Below are positions 18,813-26,344 of a DNA stretch of 64,000 nt, piece after piece. The notes below the pieces were generated by a model. The model searched no databases. It was not told the origin of the DNA and saw only the letters and a list, made by a program, of their open reading frames with translations. Position numbers and translations under genes: made by a program. Each line of letters starts with the position of its first letter. Position 1 is the stretch's first letter. Source of the stretch: Microvirga sp. 3-52 (lineage in GTDB: Bacteria; Pseudomonadota; Alphaproteobacteria; Rhizobiales; Beijerinckiaceae); contig NZ_JAHAMK010000010.1 in assembly GCF_018383585.1 (NCBI RefSeq), positions 39,401 to 103,400 on the forward strand, given 5' to 3'.

Positions 18813-18942
18813 CCGGCGGGTATGACTGGGCGGGCTCACCTCGAGGATCACCTTGCCTGAGAGCTGGGGTGCGTCCGCGCTCTGTCTGATATGACGAACG
18901 ACGACGGCTGACACGAAGCCGCAGGCTCGGTTACATAGCGCC

Positions 18943-19353
18943 ATGACATTCAAGCTCGATTCCCGGCTCGAAGCCGATACGCTCCCCGTCGGCGACCTCG
19001 CCCTTTCATCGGTCCTGGTTCTGAACGACGCACGCTTTCCCTGGTTCGTGCTGGTGCCCCGCATCGTGGGGGCGAGCGAATTGACGGATCTCTCGGAGGA
19101 GCAATCCGTTCAGCTGATGCAGGAGATCCGCATCGCCACCAAGGTCATGCTGGAGCTCTCGAAACCCGACAAGGTGAATGTGGGTGCGCTGGGCAATATC
19201 GTGACGCAGCTTCATGTGCACGTGATCGGACGCTTCCGCTCCGATCCGGCTTGGCCCGGCCCCGTCTGGGGCCATGGCGCCCGCACCCCCTATCCCGACC
19301 ATGCGGCGACCGCTCTGATCGAGCGCGCCGCCACTCTTTTCGCGGCAGCCTGA
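18943..19353 (+). CDS. HIT-family nucleotide hydrolase/transferase
   Basis: Histidine-triad protein of 136 residues. The active-site strand reads NIVTQLHVHVIGRF. It keeps two histidines of the usual HxHxH, the first being Gln, which occurs in Ap4A-hydrolase-like and GalT-like branches; the central nucleophilic His is retained. Upstream segments LSSVLVLNDARFPWFVLVPR fit the HIT fold. Substrate is unknown, probably a dinucleoside polyphosphate or nucleotide conjugate. It stops 4 bases before nudC, so the two nucleotide-cleaving enzymes are likely one operon. Confidence 0.87.
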   Translation: MTFKLDSRLEADTLPVGDLALSSVLVLNDARFPWFVLVPRIVGASELTDLSEEQSVQLMQEIRIATKVMLELSKPDKVNVGALGNIVTQLHVHVIGRFRSDPAWPGPVWGHGARTPYPDHAATALIERAATLFAAA

Positions 19354-19357
19354 TCCC

Positions 19358-20260
19358 ATGACCCGACCCATCGCCTACATCACGAACCCGCTCGTCCGCC
19401 ACAGCACCGAGCGGGACCCGGAGGCGCTCGCCAAGGCGGCGAGCGACCCGCATGCCGCCATGGTGATCCTGGCCGGCGACCTGCCGGTCCTTCGCGCCGG
19501 GGAGCCGGGAACGAGCCTCCTGACGACCTCGGTCTTGAGCCGCCTCCCGGCCCATCAGGAGCTGGTCTTTCTCGGCACCCTGCAGGATCGCCCCGTTGTA
19601 GCGACCCTGGCGGCACCCGAGGCCGCGGAGCTGTTTCAGGACGATCCGGCCTTCGCAGTCGTGGATTTGCGCTCCATTGCGGTGCGAGGGCTCGTTCCTG
19701 CGGAAGAACTCGGCCTGCTCGCCATGGCGAAATCCCTGCTCGACTGGCACCGGCGGCACCGCTTCTGCGCCAATTGCGGCGCGCCGACGCAACCCGCCCA
19801 GGCCGGCTTCCGGCGCGACTGCGCGGCGTGCAACGCCCAGCACTTCCCCCGCACCGATCCGGTGGTGATCATGTTGATCACGCGGGGCGACAAGTGCCTC
19901 ATGGGCCGCCAGCCGCGCTTCGCGGAGAAGATGTATTCCTGCCTCGCGGGCTTCCTCGAACCCGGCGAGACCATCGAGGACGCCGTCCGGCGGGAGACCT
20001 TCGAGGAGGCCGGCATCCGGGTGGGCGCGGTGCGCTACATGACCTCCCAGCCCTGGCCGTTTCCGTCCAACGTCATGATCGGCTGCATCGGCGAGGCACT
20101 GACCGACGAGATCACGTTCGACGGGGAGGAACTGGAGGATGCCCGCTGGTTCACGAAGGATGACGTGCGGCGCATGCTGGAGGGCACCCACGAGAACTAC
20201 CTGGCGCCTTCGCCCATCGCGATCGCGAACCACCTCGTCCGGGAATGGGTGAAGGAATGA
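19358..20260 (+). CDS. nudC: NAD(+)/NADH pyrophosphatase (RNA decapping type) NudC
   Basis: Nudix enzyme that splits NAD(H) into NMN and AMP and, in E. coli, removes NAD caps from RNA. The 300-residue product has the NudC layout: an N-terminal domain, a zinc ribbon (CANCGAPTQ...CAACN, about residues 137-160), then the Nudix box GFLEPGETIEDAVRRETFEE followed by AGI, and the NudC-specific SQPWPFPSNVMIG, the family SQPWPFPxS motif with Asn at the last position. It is 4 bases downstream of the HIT gene. Confidence 0.95.
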   Translation: MTRPIAYITNPLVRHSTERDPEALAKAASDPHAAMVILAGDLPVLRAGEPGTSLLTTSVLSRLPAHQELVFLGTLQDRPVVATLAAPEAAELFQDDPAFAVVDLRSIAVRGLVPAEELGLLAMAKSLLDWHRRHRFCANCGAPTQPAQAGFRRDCAACNAQHFPRTDPVVIMLITRGDKCLMGRQPRFAEKMYSCLAGFLEPGETIEDAVRRETFEEAGIRVGAVRYMTSQPWPFPSNVMIGCIGEALTDEITFDGEELEDARWFTKDDVRRMLEGTHENYLAPSPIAIANHLVREWVKE

Positions 20261-20338
20261 GCGCAATCGACACGCGTCATCCGGGATCGCGCAAGGAGGG
20301 CGGCGCCTGAACCTCGCCGTCATCGCCGCGCCCACACT

Positions 20339-20452
20339 GTCATCCCCGCGCCGGCGGGGATCCAGAACCGCGACGGCTCAGGAACGGGCGAGCAGCGTTG
20401 CGCTTCTGTCTGCACCGTCAGCGGTGATGGTCCCGACCTTCGCCGGGATGAC
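20339..20452. repeat. Palindromic intergenic repeat, family B-like, copy B4
   Basis: Starts GTCATCCCCGCGCCGGCGGGG and ends CGCCGGGATGAC, so it has the same GTCAT...ATGAC termini as the other B copies but a divergent interior. It opens the 1,035-base gene-free stretch between nudC and the GNAT gene. That stretch also holds A4, a promoter with a candidate RNA, A5 and B2. Confidence 0.6.
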
Positions 20453-20532
20453 GGTGCCGGGCCGGTTTTCACGATCCCGATCGGCTTGCGCCGTCCGGCT
20501 CTCGTACCCTCAGCCCTGGCACTCCCCTCCAA

Positions 20533-20622
20533 CGTCATCACCGGGCTTGTCCCGGTGATCCCGATGCCTGAAGCGCGGCGCTCGTCCGACTGGGATAGCC
20601 GGGTTCAGGCCCGGCCATGACG
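20533..20622. repeat. Palindromic intergenic repeat, family A, copy A4
   Basis: CGTCATCACCGGGCTTGTCC...GGTGATCCCGATGCCTGAAG...CCCGGCCATGACG. The right half is slightly degenerate (GGGATAGCCGGGTTCAGGCC). Same orientation as A1, A3, A5 and A7. Confidence 0.85.
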
Positions 20623-20678
20623 TGGTGGGTGTGATGTCGGGCGCGGGATTGATGTGTTTCACAGAGCCAGCACCCGTA

Positions 20679-20931
20679 GGCCCAGGGCTTGGGAGCCCTG
20701 AGCCGTGAGGTTGATCGAGGGTGGCGCGATGGGCAGCCCGGCTCGATGTGGATGTGTGAGATGGAAGAGCCGGACGGCACCTCGCGCACGGTTCTTTTCA
20801 GGCGGACCAGCTGGGACGAGACCCAAGGTCGGCCTCCTGCGCTCCCAGGCTTGCGAGGCCTGCCGCAGGACCGTGCCGGTTCCCTTCGCTGCGAACGCCT
20901 CGAGCGCGCCCCTCGTCAGGAACCGATCTAA
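20679..20931 (-). ncRNA. Candidate structured non-coding RNA of unknown family
   Basis: The segment lies directly downstream of a consensus promoter (20938-20966). On the minus strand there is no ATG and no start with a ribosome-binding site. The longest frame begins upstream inside the promoter. Pairing is extensive. A closing stem joins 20905-20924 (GGTT...GAGGGGCGCG) to 20709-20728 (CGCGCC-AC-CCTC...AACC). Inside it lie a hairpin CTGCG-CAGGC/GCCTG-CGCAG and a hairpin GACC-TTGGG/CCCAG-GGTC. A strong 3' hairpin spans 20679-20704 (GGCTCAGGGCT/AGCCCTGGGCC). I could not match it to tmRNA, RNase P RNA or 6S RNA, though the closed-stem layout is loosely 6S-like. The structure was found by eye. 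Confidence 0.5.
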
Positions 20932-20937
20932 GGCAAC

Positions 20938-20981
20938 TCTATAGCTCAAGTGCAACACAGTGTCAAGAACAAAGTGAGAAC
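20938..20981 (-). promoter_or_regulatory. Consensus promoter with adjacent GTTC-N7-GTTC (LexA-like) box
   Basis: On the minus strand, TTGACA (20961-20966) and TATAGA (20938-20943) are exactly 17 bases apart. This is the best sigma70-type match I found in the window. Immediately upstream, GTTC (20978-20981) and GTTC (20967-20970) are separated by 7 bases, the direct-repeat pattern known for LexA in Alphaproteobacteria. The second GTTC abuts the -35 hexamer, a position where a repressor would block polymerase. The region is locally AT-rich (about 45% GC). LexA control is inference from the pattern alone. Confidence 0.6.
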
Positions 20982-21027
20982 ATTGTTCACAGGCCTGACC
21001 ACTCCCTCGACGTCATCACCTCCTCCA

Positions 21028-21118
21028 CGTCATCACCGGCCTTGTGCCGGGGATCCCGATGCCTGAAGCGCCGCGCCTCTCAGCATCGGGATGGCCGGGT
21101 CAAGCCCGGCCATGACGG
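21028..21118. repeat. Palindromic intergenic repeat, family A, copy A5
   Basis: CGTCATCACCGGCCTTGTGC...GGGGATCCCGATGCC, spacer, ATCGGGATGGCCGGGTCAAG...CCCGGCCATGACGG. A truncated 10-base start of another copy (CGTCATCACC) precedes it at 21011-21020, suggesting an imperfect tandem insertion or slippage. Confidence 0.88.
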
Positions 21119-21173
21119 CAGAGGGTGTGACGAAGGCCGGTGTAGGACGAAAGCGGGTGCGACCCAGGACAGT

Positions 21174-21277
21174 GTCATGCCCGGCCGGAGAGCGCGAAAG
21201 CCCTGGCAGGGGAAGAGGATCCATAGCCCGAGGCTCCGGAGGGATTCCCATCCGGGCCTGCTGACCACCGGGATGAC
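21174..21277. repeat. Palindromic intergenic repeat, family B, copy B2
   Basis: Starts GTCATGCCCGGCCGGAG, contains GGGAAGAGGATCCATAG and the complementary GGGATTCCCATCC, and ends CCGGGATGAC. The internal word (G)GGAA-GGATCCATAG is shared with B1. It lies just beyond the 3' end of the minus-strand GNAT gene. Confidence 0.7.
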
Positions 21278-21295
21278 TTGGCGGCGACGGCGTCC

Positions 21296-21823
21296 CTAAA
21301 GGGTCAGCTCGAAACGGTAGGCGACCTCGACAACCATCTGGCCGCGCAGGTCGAAGGATTGCTCGGCTCCCGGTGTCCCGCCAAGGGCCTCGTAGAAGCG
21401 ACGGGCCGGGAGGTTCTGCTTCAACACCCAGAGGCCTACAGAGCGGAAGCCGTGGGCGGCGAGGTGATCGAGAACACCGCCCATCAGCCTGCGGCCGACG
21501 CCCTGGCGCTTGACCTTGTCGAGCAGGTAGATCGCGAAGATCTCGGCCTCGGTGCCGAGAACATCGGCGTTCTCGCGGCCGATCGGCCCGCCGCGCGCGA
21601 AGCCGACGATCGCGCCCCCGTCCGTTTCAGCGACAAGTAGCCTGGCCCGCGGATTCGGCTGCCTGAAGGCGCCCTGCCACATCCGCGTCCGCTCCTCGAC
21701 GGACAGGCCAGCGAGCGCCTCGGGCGACAGGAAATCCTTGTAGGATTCGCGCCAACCCTGGACGTGGACTCCGGCGATGCCTTCGACGTCCGCCTCAACC
21801 GCCTCGCGGATGAGGATGCTCAC
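21296..21823 (-). CDS. GNAT family N-acetyltransferase
   Basis: Product of 175 residues, MSILIREAVEADVEGIAGVH at the start (RimI/PhnO-like). The acetyl-CoA loop is YLLDKVKRQGVGRRLMGGVL and the C-terminal strand pair includes GLWVLKQNLPARRFYEALGG. The GTG start at 21823 overlaps the TGA of the upstream prephenate dehydratase gene (GTGA), so the two are coupled; the long upstream extension of this frame is only the pheA gene out of frame. Acceptor unknown. Confidence 0.85.
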   Translation of the reverse strand: MSILIREAVEADVEGIAGVHVQGWRESYKDFLSPEALAGLSVEERTRMWQGAFRQPNPRARLLVAETDGGAIVGFARGGPIGRENADVLGTEAEIFAIYLLDKVKRQGVGRRLMGGVLDHLAAHGFRSVGLWVLKQNLPARRFYEALGGTPGAEQSFDLRGQMVVEVAYRFELTL

Positions 21824-22674
21824 TCGGCCGCTTCCCTGATCTTCTCGCGGAACGGGTCGGCCGGGTAGACGCCGAGAACGCGCAGCTCGCGGGAGAAGAA
21901 TTCCAGCTCCTCCAGCGCCCGCTTGAGATTCGTGTCCTCCGGATGTCCGTCCACCTCGGCATAGAACTGGGTGGCCAGGAACTCGCCTTCGAGCATGTAG
22001 CTCTCGAGCTTCGTCATGTTGATGCCGTTCGTCGCGAAGCCGCCCAGCGCCTTGTAGAGCGCGGCGGGCAGGTTGCGGACACGGAAGACGAACGACGTGA
22101 CGGTCGGCCCCTGTCCGGCGGGGGCCCAGTACGGTGTCTTGGAGAGAATGACGAAGCGGGTGGTGTTGTGGGCCTCGTCCTCCACGTTCTCCGCCAGGAT
22201 CCTCAGGCCGTAGATGTCCGCCGCCATGCGGGGCGAGAGTGACGCCCGGCTCGGATCCTTCCACTCCGCCACCTCACGCGCGGAGCCCGCCGTGTCGCCG
22301 GCCACATGGGCCTTGAGTCCGAGCTTGCGGATGATCTTGCGGCACTGACCCAGCGCATGGACATGGCTGTAGACGTCCTTGACGGTGCCGAGATCGGCAT
22401 CAGGGATGGCCATGAGATGAAAGTGGATCGGCAGGAAATACTCACCGACGATATGCAGCCCGGAGGTCGGCAGCAGATGGTGGATGTCGGCTACCCGCCC
22501 GGCGATGGAGTTCTCAATGGGGATCATCGCCAGATCCGCCGGCCCTTCGTTCACGGCAGCAAACGCATCCTCGAAAGTCGGACAGGGCAGAGCCTCCCAG
22601 TCGGGACGGGCTTCCGAGCAGGCCGTGTGGGAATTGGCCCCCAATTCGCCTTGGAACGAAATGAGCTTGTTCAT
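21820..22674 (-). CDS. pheA: Prephenate dehydratase
   Basis: Converts prephenate to phenylpyruvate in phenylalanine synthesis. The 284-residue monofunctional enzyme has the PDT domain (about 5-180) with IPIENSIAGRV and the catalytic Thr-Arg-Phe in NTTRFVIL. A C-terminal ACT regulatory domain (about 195-275) carries GGFATNGINMTKLESYML, which binds phenylalanine in relatives. No chorismate mutase domain is fused. It is followed by an overlapping GNAT gene and preceded by kdsB on the same strand. Confidence 0.95.
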   Translation of the reverse strand: MNKLISFQGELGANSHTACSEARPDWEALPCPTFEDAFAAVNEGPADLAMIPIENSIAGRVADIHHLLPTSGLHIVGEYFLPIHFHLMAIPDADLGTVKDVYSHVHALGQCRKIIRKLGLKAHVAGDTAGSAREVAEWKDPSRASLSPRMAADIYGLRILAENVEDEAHNTTRFVILSKTPYWAPAGQGPTVTSFVFRVRNLPAALYKALGGFATNGINMTKLESYMLEGEFLATQFYAEVDGHPEDTNLKRALEELEFFSRELRVLGVYPADPFREKIREAAE

Positions 22675-22698
22675 GATGGCCTCCTAGCGCATTGCGCG

Positions 22699-22795
22699 GA
22701 AAAGTGGTGCCGGTTTACGCCCTGAACGATGCGCCGCGTTAAAGAAGAGGCATCGGATCGCTCCCAAAAGTGGAAGCCACTTTTGGGTCCGAGGC
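22699..22795. repeat. Intergenic repeat, family C, copy C1, running into the kdsB 3' end
   Basis: Shares words with copy C2 at 36361-36457: GAAAAGTGG, CGATGCGC, GGCATCGGA and CCACTTTTGGGTCCGA. Its core hairpin (22763-22787) is a perfect 11-bp stem, CCCAAAAGTGG and CCACTTTTGGG, around AAG. Fifty-seven bases of the repeat (22739-22795) are inside the kdsB reading frame. Partial relatives occur near 16246-16290 and 23565-23615. Confidence 0.8.
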
Positions 22796-23527
22796 CCTGG
22801 CCGCGAGGATCTCGCGCGCCCTGTCGAGATCGTGAGGAATATCGACGCCGAGCGGCACGTCGTCGACCACGACGGCATCGATGCGCATGCCGGCCTCGAG
22901 CGCCCGCAATTGCTCCAGCTTCTCGCGCATCTCCAGCGGAGACGGCGTGAGGCCGACGAAACGCTGCAGCGCTTTGCGGCGATATGCATAGAGACCGATG
23001 TGATGATAGAGCGGACCATCCCCATAGGGCGCGGTCGCGCGGGTGAAGTAGAGGGCGCGAAACCGGCTGGGGGACACCGGGCTTCCCACCATCTTCACCA
23101 CGTTGGGGTTGGTCCTCTCCTCCTCCCTGACGATGACGGCGACGAGGGTCGCGATGTCGACCGCCGGATCCGAGAGCGGGATGATGGAAGCCGCGATGGC
23201 GGCCGGGTCGATCGTCGGAAGGTCGCCCTGGACGTTCACGACCACATCGTGCCGCCCATTCGGGTCGAGCTTTTCCACAGCCTCGAAGATGCGGTCGGAG
23301 CCGGAGGCGTGATCCGTCCGGGTCATGACCGCCTGCCCTCCTGCCCTGGTCACCGCCTCGACGATCTCGGGAGCGTCCGTCGCGACGGCCACAGGCCCGA
23401 TTCCCGCCTCCACGGCCCGGCGCCACACATGGACGATCATGGGCTCGCCGGCGATCTCGGCCAGGGGCTTGTTCGGCAGCCGGGTTGCGGCAAGGCGGGC
23501 GGGAATGAGGACGAGAGGATCGGACAT
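22739..23527 (-). CDS. kdsB: 3-deoxy-manno-octulosonate cytidylyltransferase (CMP-KDO synthetase)
   Basis: Activates KDO with CTP for lipopolysaccharide inner-core assembly. The 262-residue product has the nucleotidyltransferase motif [20 protein letters not shown] at the start, then [12 protein letters not shown] and [13 protein letters not shown] (Mg-binding Asp). The normal family ending should be near ...[13 protein letters not shown]. The last ~17 residues ([17 protein letters not shown]) are encoded by the family-C repeat, so the natural stop was probably replaced by repeat-derived sequence. The enzyme core is complete. Confidence 0.95.
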   Translation of the reverse strand: MSDPLVLIPARLAATRLPNKPLAEIAGEPMIVHVWRRAVEAGIGPVAVATDAPEIVEAVTRAGGQAVMTRTDHASGSDRIFEAVEKLDPNGRHDVVVNVQGDLPTIDPAAIAASIIPLSDPAVDIATLVAVIVREEERTNPNVVKMVGSPVSPSRFRALYFTRATAPYGDGPLYHHIGLYAYRRKALQRFVGLTPSPLEMREKLEQLRALEAGMRIDAVVVDDVPLGVDIPHDLDRAREILAARASDPKVASTFGSDPMPLL

Positions 23528-23803
23528 GACGCGGTTTTTTCGAATGAGATCCGGGTCCTTAGAACATCGGACGGAAAAGTGGAAGGCAGGGACCGTTTGT
23601 CCTGGGCCGGAAACGGACCTTGAGCCATCCTCGGGCGTTTGAGACCCGTGCTGCGACCACGAGAACGGCGAAAACTCCTGGAAACCCCATTGTCAAAACC
23701 CCATGACTACGGCTAAGCAACGGCCCTGTCGCGGGCGCTCGCCCGTGGATCCGTTCTGCTGCGCTGATTTCGCCGGTGTACGAAGGCGAGGAGAGCCTAA
23801 CTG

Positions 23804-24346
23804 ATGAATATCGAGACCAATAAGATCGCGGGCGCCGTTTTCGGGTCGCTTCTCTTCGTGGTCGGCGTCAACGTTATCGCCGGCGGCCTGTTTGCACCCC
23901 ATAAGCCCGCTGTCCCTGGTTATGACCTTCCGGCTCCCGAAGAGGCCGCTGCCGGCGGAGCCGCCGCTCCCGCAGAGCCGGAGCAGCCGCTCCCGGTCCT
24001 TCTGGCCAGCGCCGATCCGGCCAAGGGCCAGAACTCCGCCAAGAAATGCGCGGCCTGCCACACCTTCGAGAAGGGCGGCGCGAACAAGGTCGGCCCGAAC
24101 CTTTACGGGGTCGTCGGGCGTCCGGTCGCCTCGCATGAAGGCTTCAACTACTCCGCGGCCATGAAGGGCCATGGCGGAAACTGGACCTACGAGGATCTGT
24201 ACGCCTTCATTCACAACCCGAAGCAGGACATCCCCGGCACCATCATGGCCTTCGCGGGCGTCGCCCAGGCCAAGGAGCGCGCCGACATCCTGGCCTATCT
24301 GCGGACCCTCTCCGACAGCCCGGTTCCGCTGCCGGCCGCCCAGTAG
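23804..24346 (+). CDS. cycM: Membrane-anchored class I cytochrome c (CycM type)
   Basis: Electron carrier held at the periplasmic face of the inner membrane. The 180-residue product has an uncleaved N-terminal anchor (about residues 10-30), an Ala/Pro/Glu-rich linker, then a cytochrome c domain with haem motif CAACH (Cys82, Cys85, His86) and the axial Met148 in GTIMAFAG. In Bradyrhizobium CycM feeds the aa3-type oxidase; the same role here is inference. It is a single gene with GAGGAG upstream and a strong terminator downstream. Confidence 0.92.
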   Translation: MNIETNKIAGAVFGSLLFVVGVNVIAGGLFAPHKPAVPGYDLPAPEEAAAGGAAAPAEPEQPLPVLLASADPAKGQNSAKKCAACHTFEKGGANKVGPNLYGVVGRPVASHEGFNYSAAMKGHGGNWTYEDLYAFIHNPKQDIPGTIMAFAGVAQAKERADILAYLRTLSDSPVPLPAAQ

Positions 24347-24371
24347 GCGCTTGAACGACATCACATTTCGG

Positions 24372-24402
24372 AAAGCCGGGCTCCAAGCCCGGCTTTTCTT
24401 TT
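24372..24402 (+). terminator. Rho-independent terminator of cycM
   Basis: AAAGCCGGGCT (24372-24382) pairs perfectly with AGCCCGGCTTT (24386-24396) around a 3-base loop; TCTTTT follows. It separates cycM from the peptide transporter operon starting at 24500. Confidence 0.9.
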
Positions 24403-24499
24403 AGGCACTCGCGGGTTTGGGCGTTATCCCTTGCACTCGCCTCGTTCCGCACAAAATCTAACGGGACGACAGACGCCTCGTCCGTTCAGGAGACGCCTT

Positions 24500-26344
24500 G
24501 TGATCCGCACCCTTCTGCCGAGCCTCCTCGCTGCCTGCCTCGCCTTCACTCCCGTCGCAGCCCAGGAAGCGCCATGGCGGCATGGTTCGGCCCTGCTCGA
24601 CGAGCCCAAATACCCCCAAGGCTTCCCGCACTTCGACTATGTCAACCCGAACGCCCCGAAGGGCGGGCTCGTGCGCTTAGGGGCGCTCGGCACCTTCGAC
24701 AGCTTCAACATCGTCGTGGCCGGCGTGAAGGGCTCCCCCGAGCAGGGGCTGGGCCTCATCTACGAAACCCTGACCACGTCCGCTCTCGATGAGGCGAATG
24801 CCTCCTACGGCCTGCTCGCCGAGTCGTTCTCCTATCCTGGCGATTACTCCTTCGTCAGCTTCCGCCTGCGCCCGGAGGCGCGCTGGCACGACGGACGACC
24901 GGTGACGGCGGACGACGTCATCTTCTCGTTCGAGAGCCTGAAGGCGAACAGCCCGACCTATGCTTTCTACTATGCCAATGTCAGCAAGGCGGAGAAGGTC
25001 GGCGAGCGTGAGGTCAGGTTCACCTTCGACGAGAAAGGCAACCGCGAGTTGCCGCAGATCATGGGACAGCTGATGGTCCTGCCGAAGCATTGGTGGGAAG
25101 GCACGGCCCCCGACGGACGCAAGCGCGACGTGACGCAGACCACCCTCGAACCGCCGCTCGGCTCCGGCCCTTACCGCCTGAAGAGTTTCGATACCGGCCG
25201 CAACGCATCCTACGAGCGCATGAAGGAGTACTGGGGCGAGAAGATCAACGTGAATGTCGGGCAGAACAACTTCGACGAGATCCGCTACGAGTATTATCGC
25301 GATGCGACGGTGCTGCTCGAAGCCTTCAAGAGCGACCGCCTCGACTTCCGGACGGAGAACAGTGCCCGCAACTGGGCCGTGGGCTACGACTTTCCGGCAC
25401 GCCAGGAAGGCCGCGTGATCCTCGAAGAATTCCCGTTCCGCGCCACGGGCGTGATGCAGGCTTTCGTGCTCAACATGCGTCGCGACAAATTCAAGGATCA
25501 GCGTGTCCGCAGAGCCTTCAACCTCGCGTTCCCCTTCGAGGAACTGAACAAGACGATCTTCTACGGGCTCTACGAGCGGCCCTCGAGCTATTTCTACGGG
25601 CTCGATCTCGCGTCGTCGGGCCTGCCCGAGGGAAAGGAACTGGAAATTCTCGAAAGCGTGCGCGACAAGATCCCGGCCTCCGTCTTCACGACGCCGTACA
25701 AGAATCCCGTCAACGACTCGCCCGAGACGATCCGCAACAATCTGCGCGAGGCGGATCGGCTGCTCAAGGAAGCGGGCTGGGAGGTGAAGAACGGCCGCCG
25801 CGTGAACGCCAAGGGCGAGGTCTTGAGCGCGGAACTGCTCAGCAGCAGCCCCAACGAGGAGCGCGTCTTCCTGCCCTACAAGGCCTCGTTGGACCGCCTC
25901 GGCATCGCCACTACGGTGCGCACCGTGGACGACGTGCAGTACACCAACCGTACCCGCGCCTTCGATTTCGACGTCGCCACCGGCCTCTGGCCCCAGAGTC
26001 TGTCCCCGGGCAACGAGCAGCGTGAGTTCTGGGGCTCCCAGGCTGCGACGCGCGAGGGGTCGCGCAACCTTCCCGGCATTGCCGATCCCGGCGTCGACGC
26101 GCTGATCGACAAGGTCATCTTCGCCAAGGACCGCGACGAGCTGGTGGCGGCGACGAAGGCGCTCGACCGCATTCTGCTCGCTCACGATTACGTGGTTCCG
26201 CAATGGACCTCGCTGAAGCAGCGGACCGCGCGCTGGAACCGCTACGGTCATCCCGAGACGATGCCGCGCTACGGCGGAGCCGCCTTCCCGACCATCTGGT
26301 GGTATGACGAAGCCAAGGCGGCCAAGACGGGAGCACCGCGATGA
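24500..26344 (+). CDS. yejA: Peptide ABC transporter substrate-binding protein, YejA type (first copy)
   Basis: Periplasmic receptor of the oligopeptide/microcin C-type uptake system, 614 residues, SBP family 5. A Sec signal peptide (LLPSLLAACLAFTPVAAQ) is followed by the mature domain with HFDYVNPNAPKGG, LGLIYETLTTSALDE, FRLRPEARWHDGRPVTADDV and VNVGQNNFDEIRYEYYRD, all YejA-like. I chose the GTG at 24500 with AGGAG 7 bases upstream; an upstream start would bury the signal peptide behind about 23 odd residues. Its TGA overlaps the ATG of a paralogue. First gene of the six-gene operon. Confidence 0.92.
   Translation: MIRTLLPSLLAACLAFTPVAAQEAPWRHGSALLDEPKYPQGFPHFDYVNPNAPKGGLVRLGALGTFDSFNIVVAGVKGSPEQGLGLIYETLTTSALDEANASYGLLAESFSYPGDYSFVSFRLRPEARWHDGRPVTADDVIFSFESLKANSPTYAFYYANVSKAEKVGEREVRFTFDEKGNRELPQIMGQLMVLPKHWWEGTAPDGRKRDVTQTTLEPPLGSGPYRLKSFDTGRNASYERMKEYWGEKINVNVGQNNFDEIRYEYYRDATVLLEAFKSDRLDFRTENSARNWAVGYDFPARQEGRVILEEFPFRATGVMQAFVLNMRRDKFKDQRVRRAFNLAFPFEELNKTIFYGLYERPSSYFYGLDLASSGLPEGKELEILESVRDKIPASVFTTPYKNPVNDSPETIRNNLREADRLLKEAGWEVKNGRRVNAKGEVLSAELLSSSPNEERVFLPYKASLDRLGIATTVRTVDDVQYTNRTRAFDFDVATGLWPQSLSPGNEQREFWGSQAATREGSRNLPGIADPGVDALIDKVIFAKDRDELVAATKALDRILLAHDYVVPQWTSLKQRTARWNRYGHPETMPRYGGAAFPTIWWYDEAKAAKTGAPR

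Noticed and set aside
20659-20958. A 99-codon minus-strand frame inside the candidate RNA region
   Set aside because: Its GTG start lies inside the -35/-10 spacer, so the transcript would not include it. There is no ATG or ribosome-binding site downstream, and the predicted protein has no recognisable pattern. Plus-strand frames at 20689-20944 lack a promoter.
21824-22264. N-terminal extension of the GNAT gene to 322 residues
   Set aside because: That part is the prephenate dehydratase gene out of frame; the acetyltransferase fold starts at the GTG at 21823.
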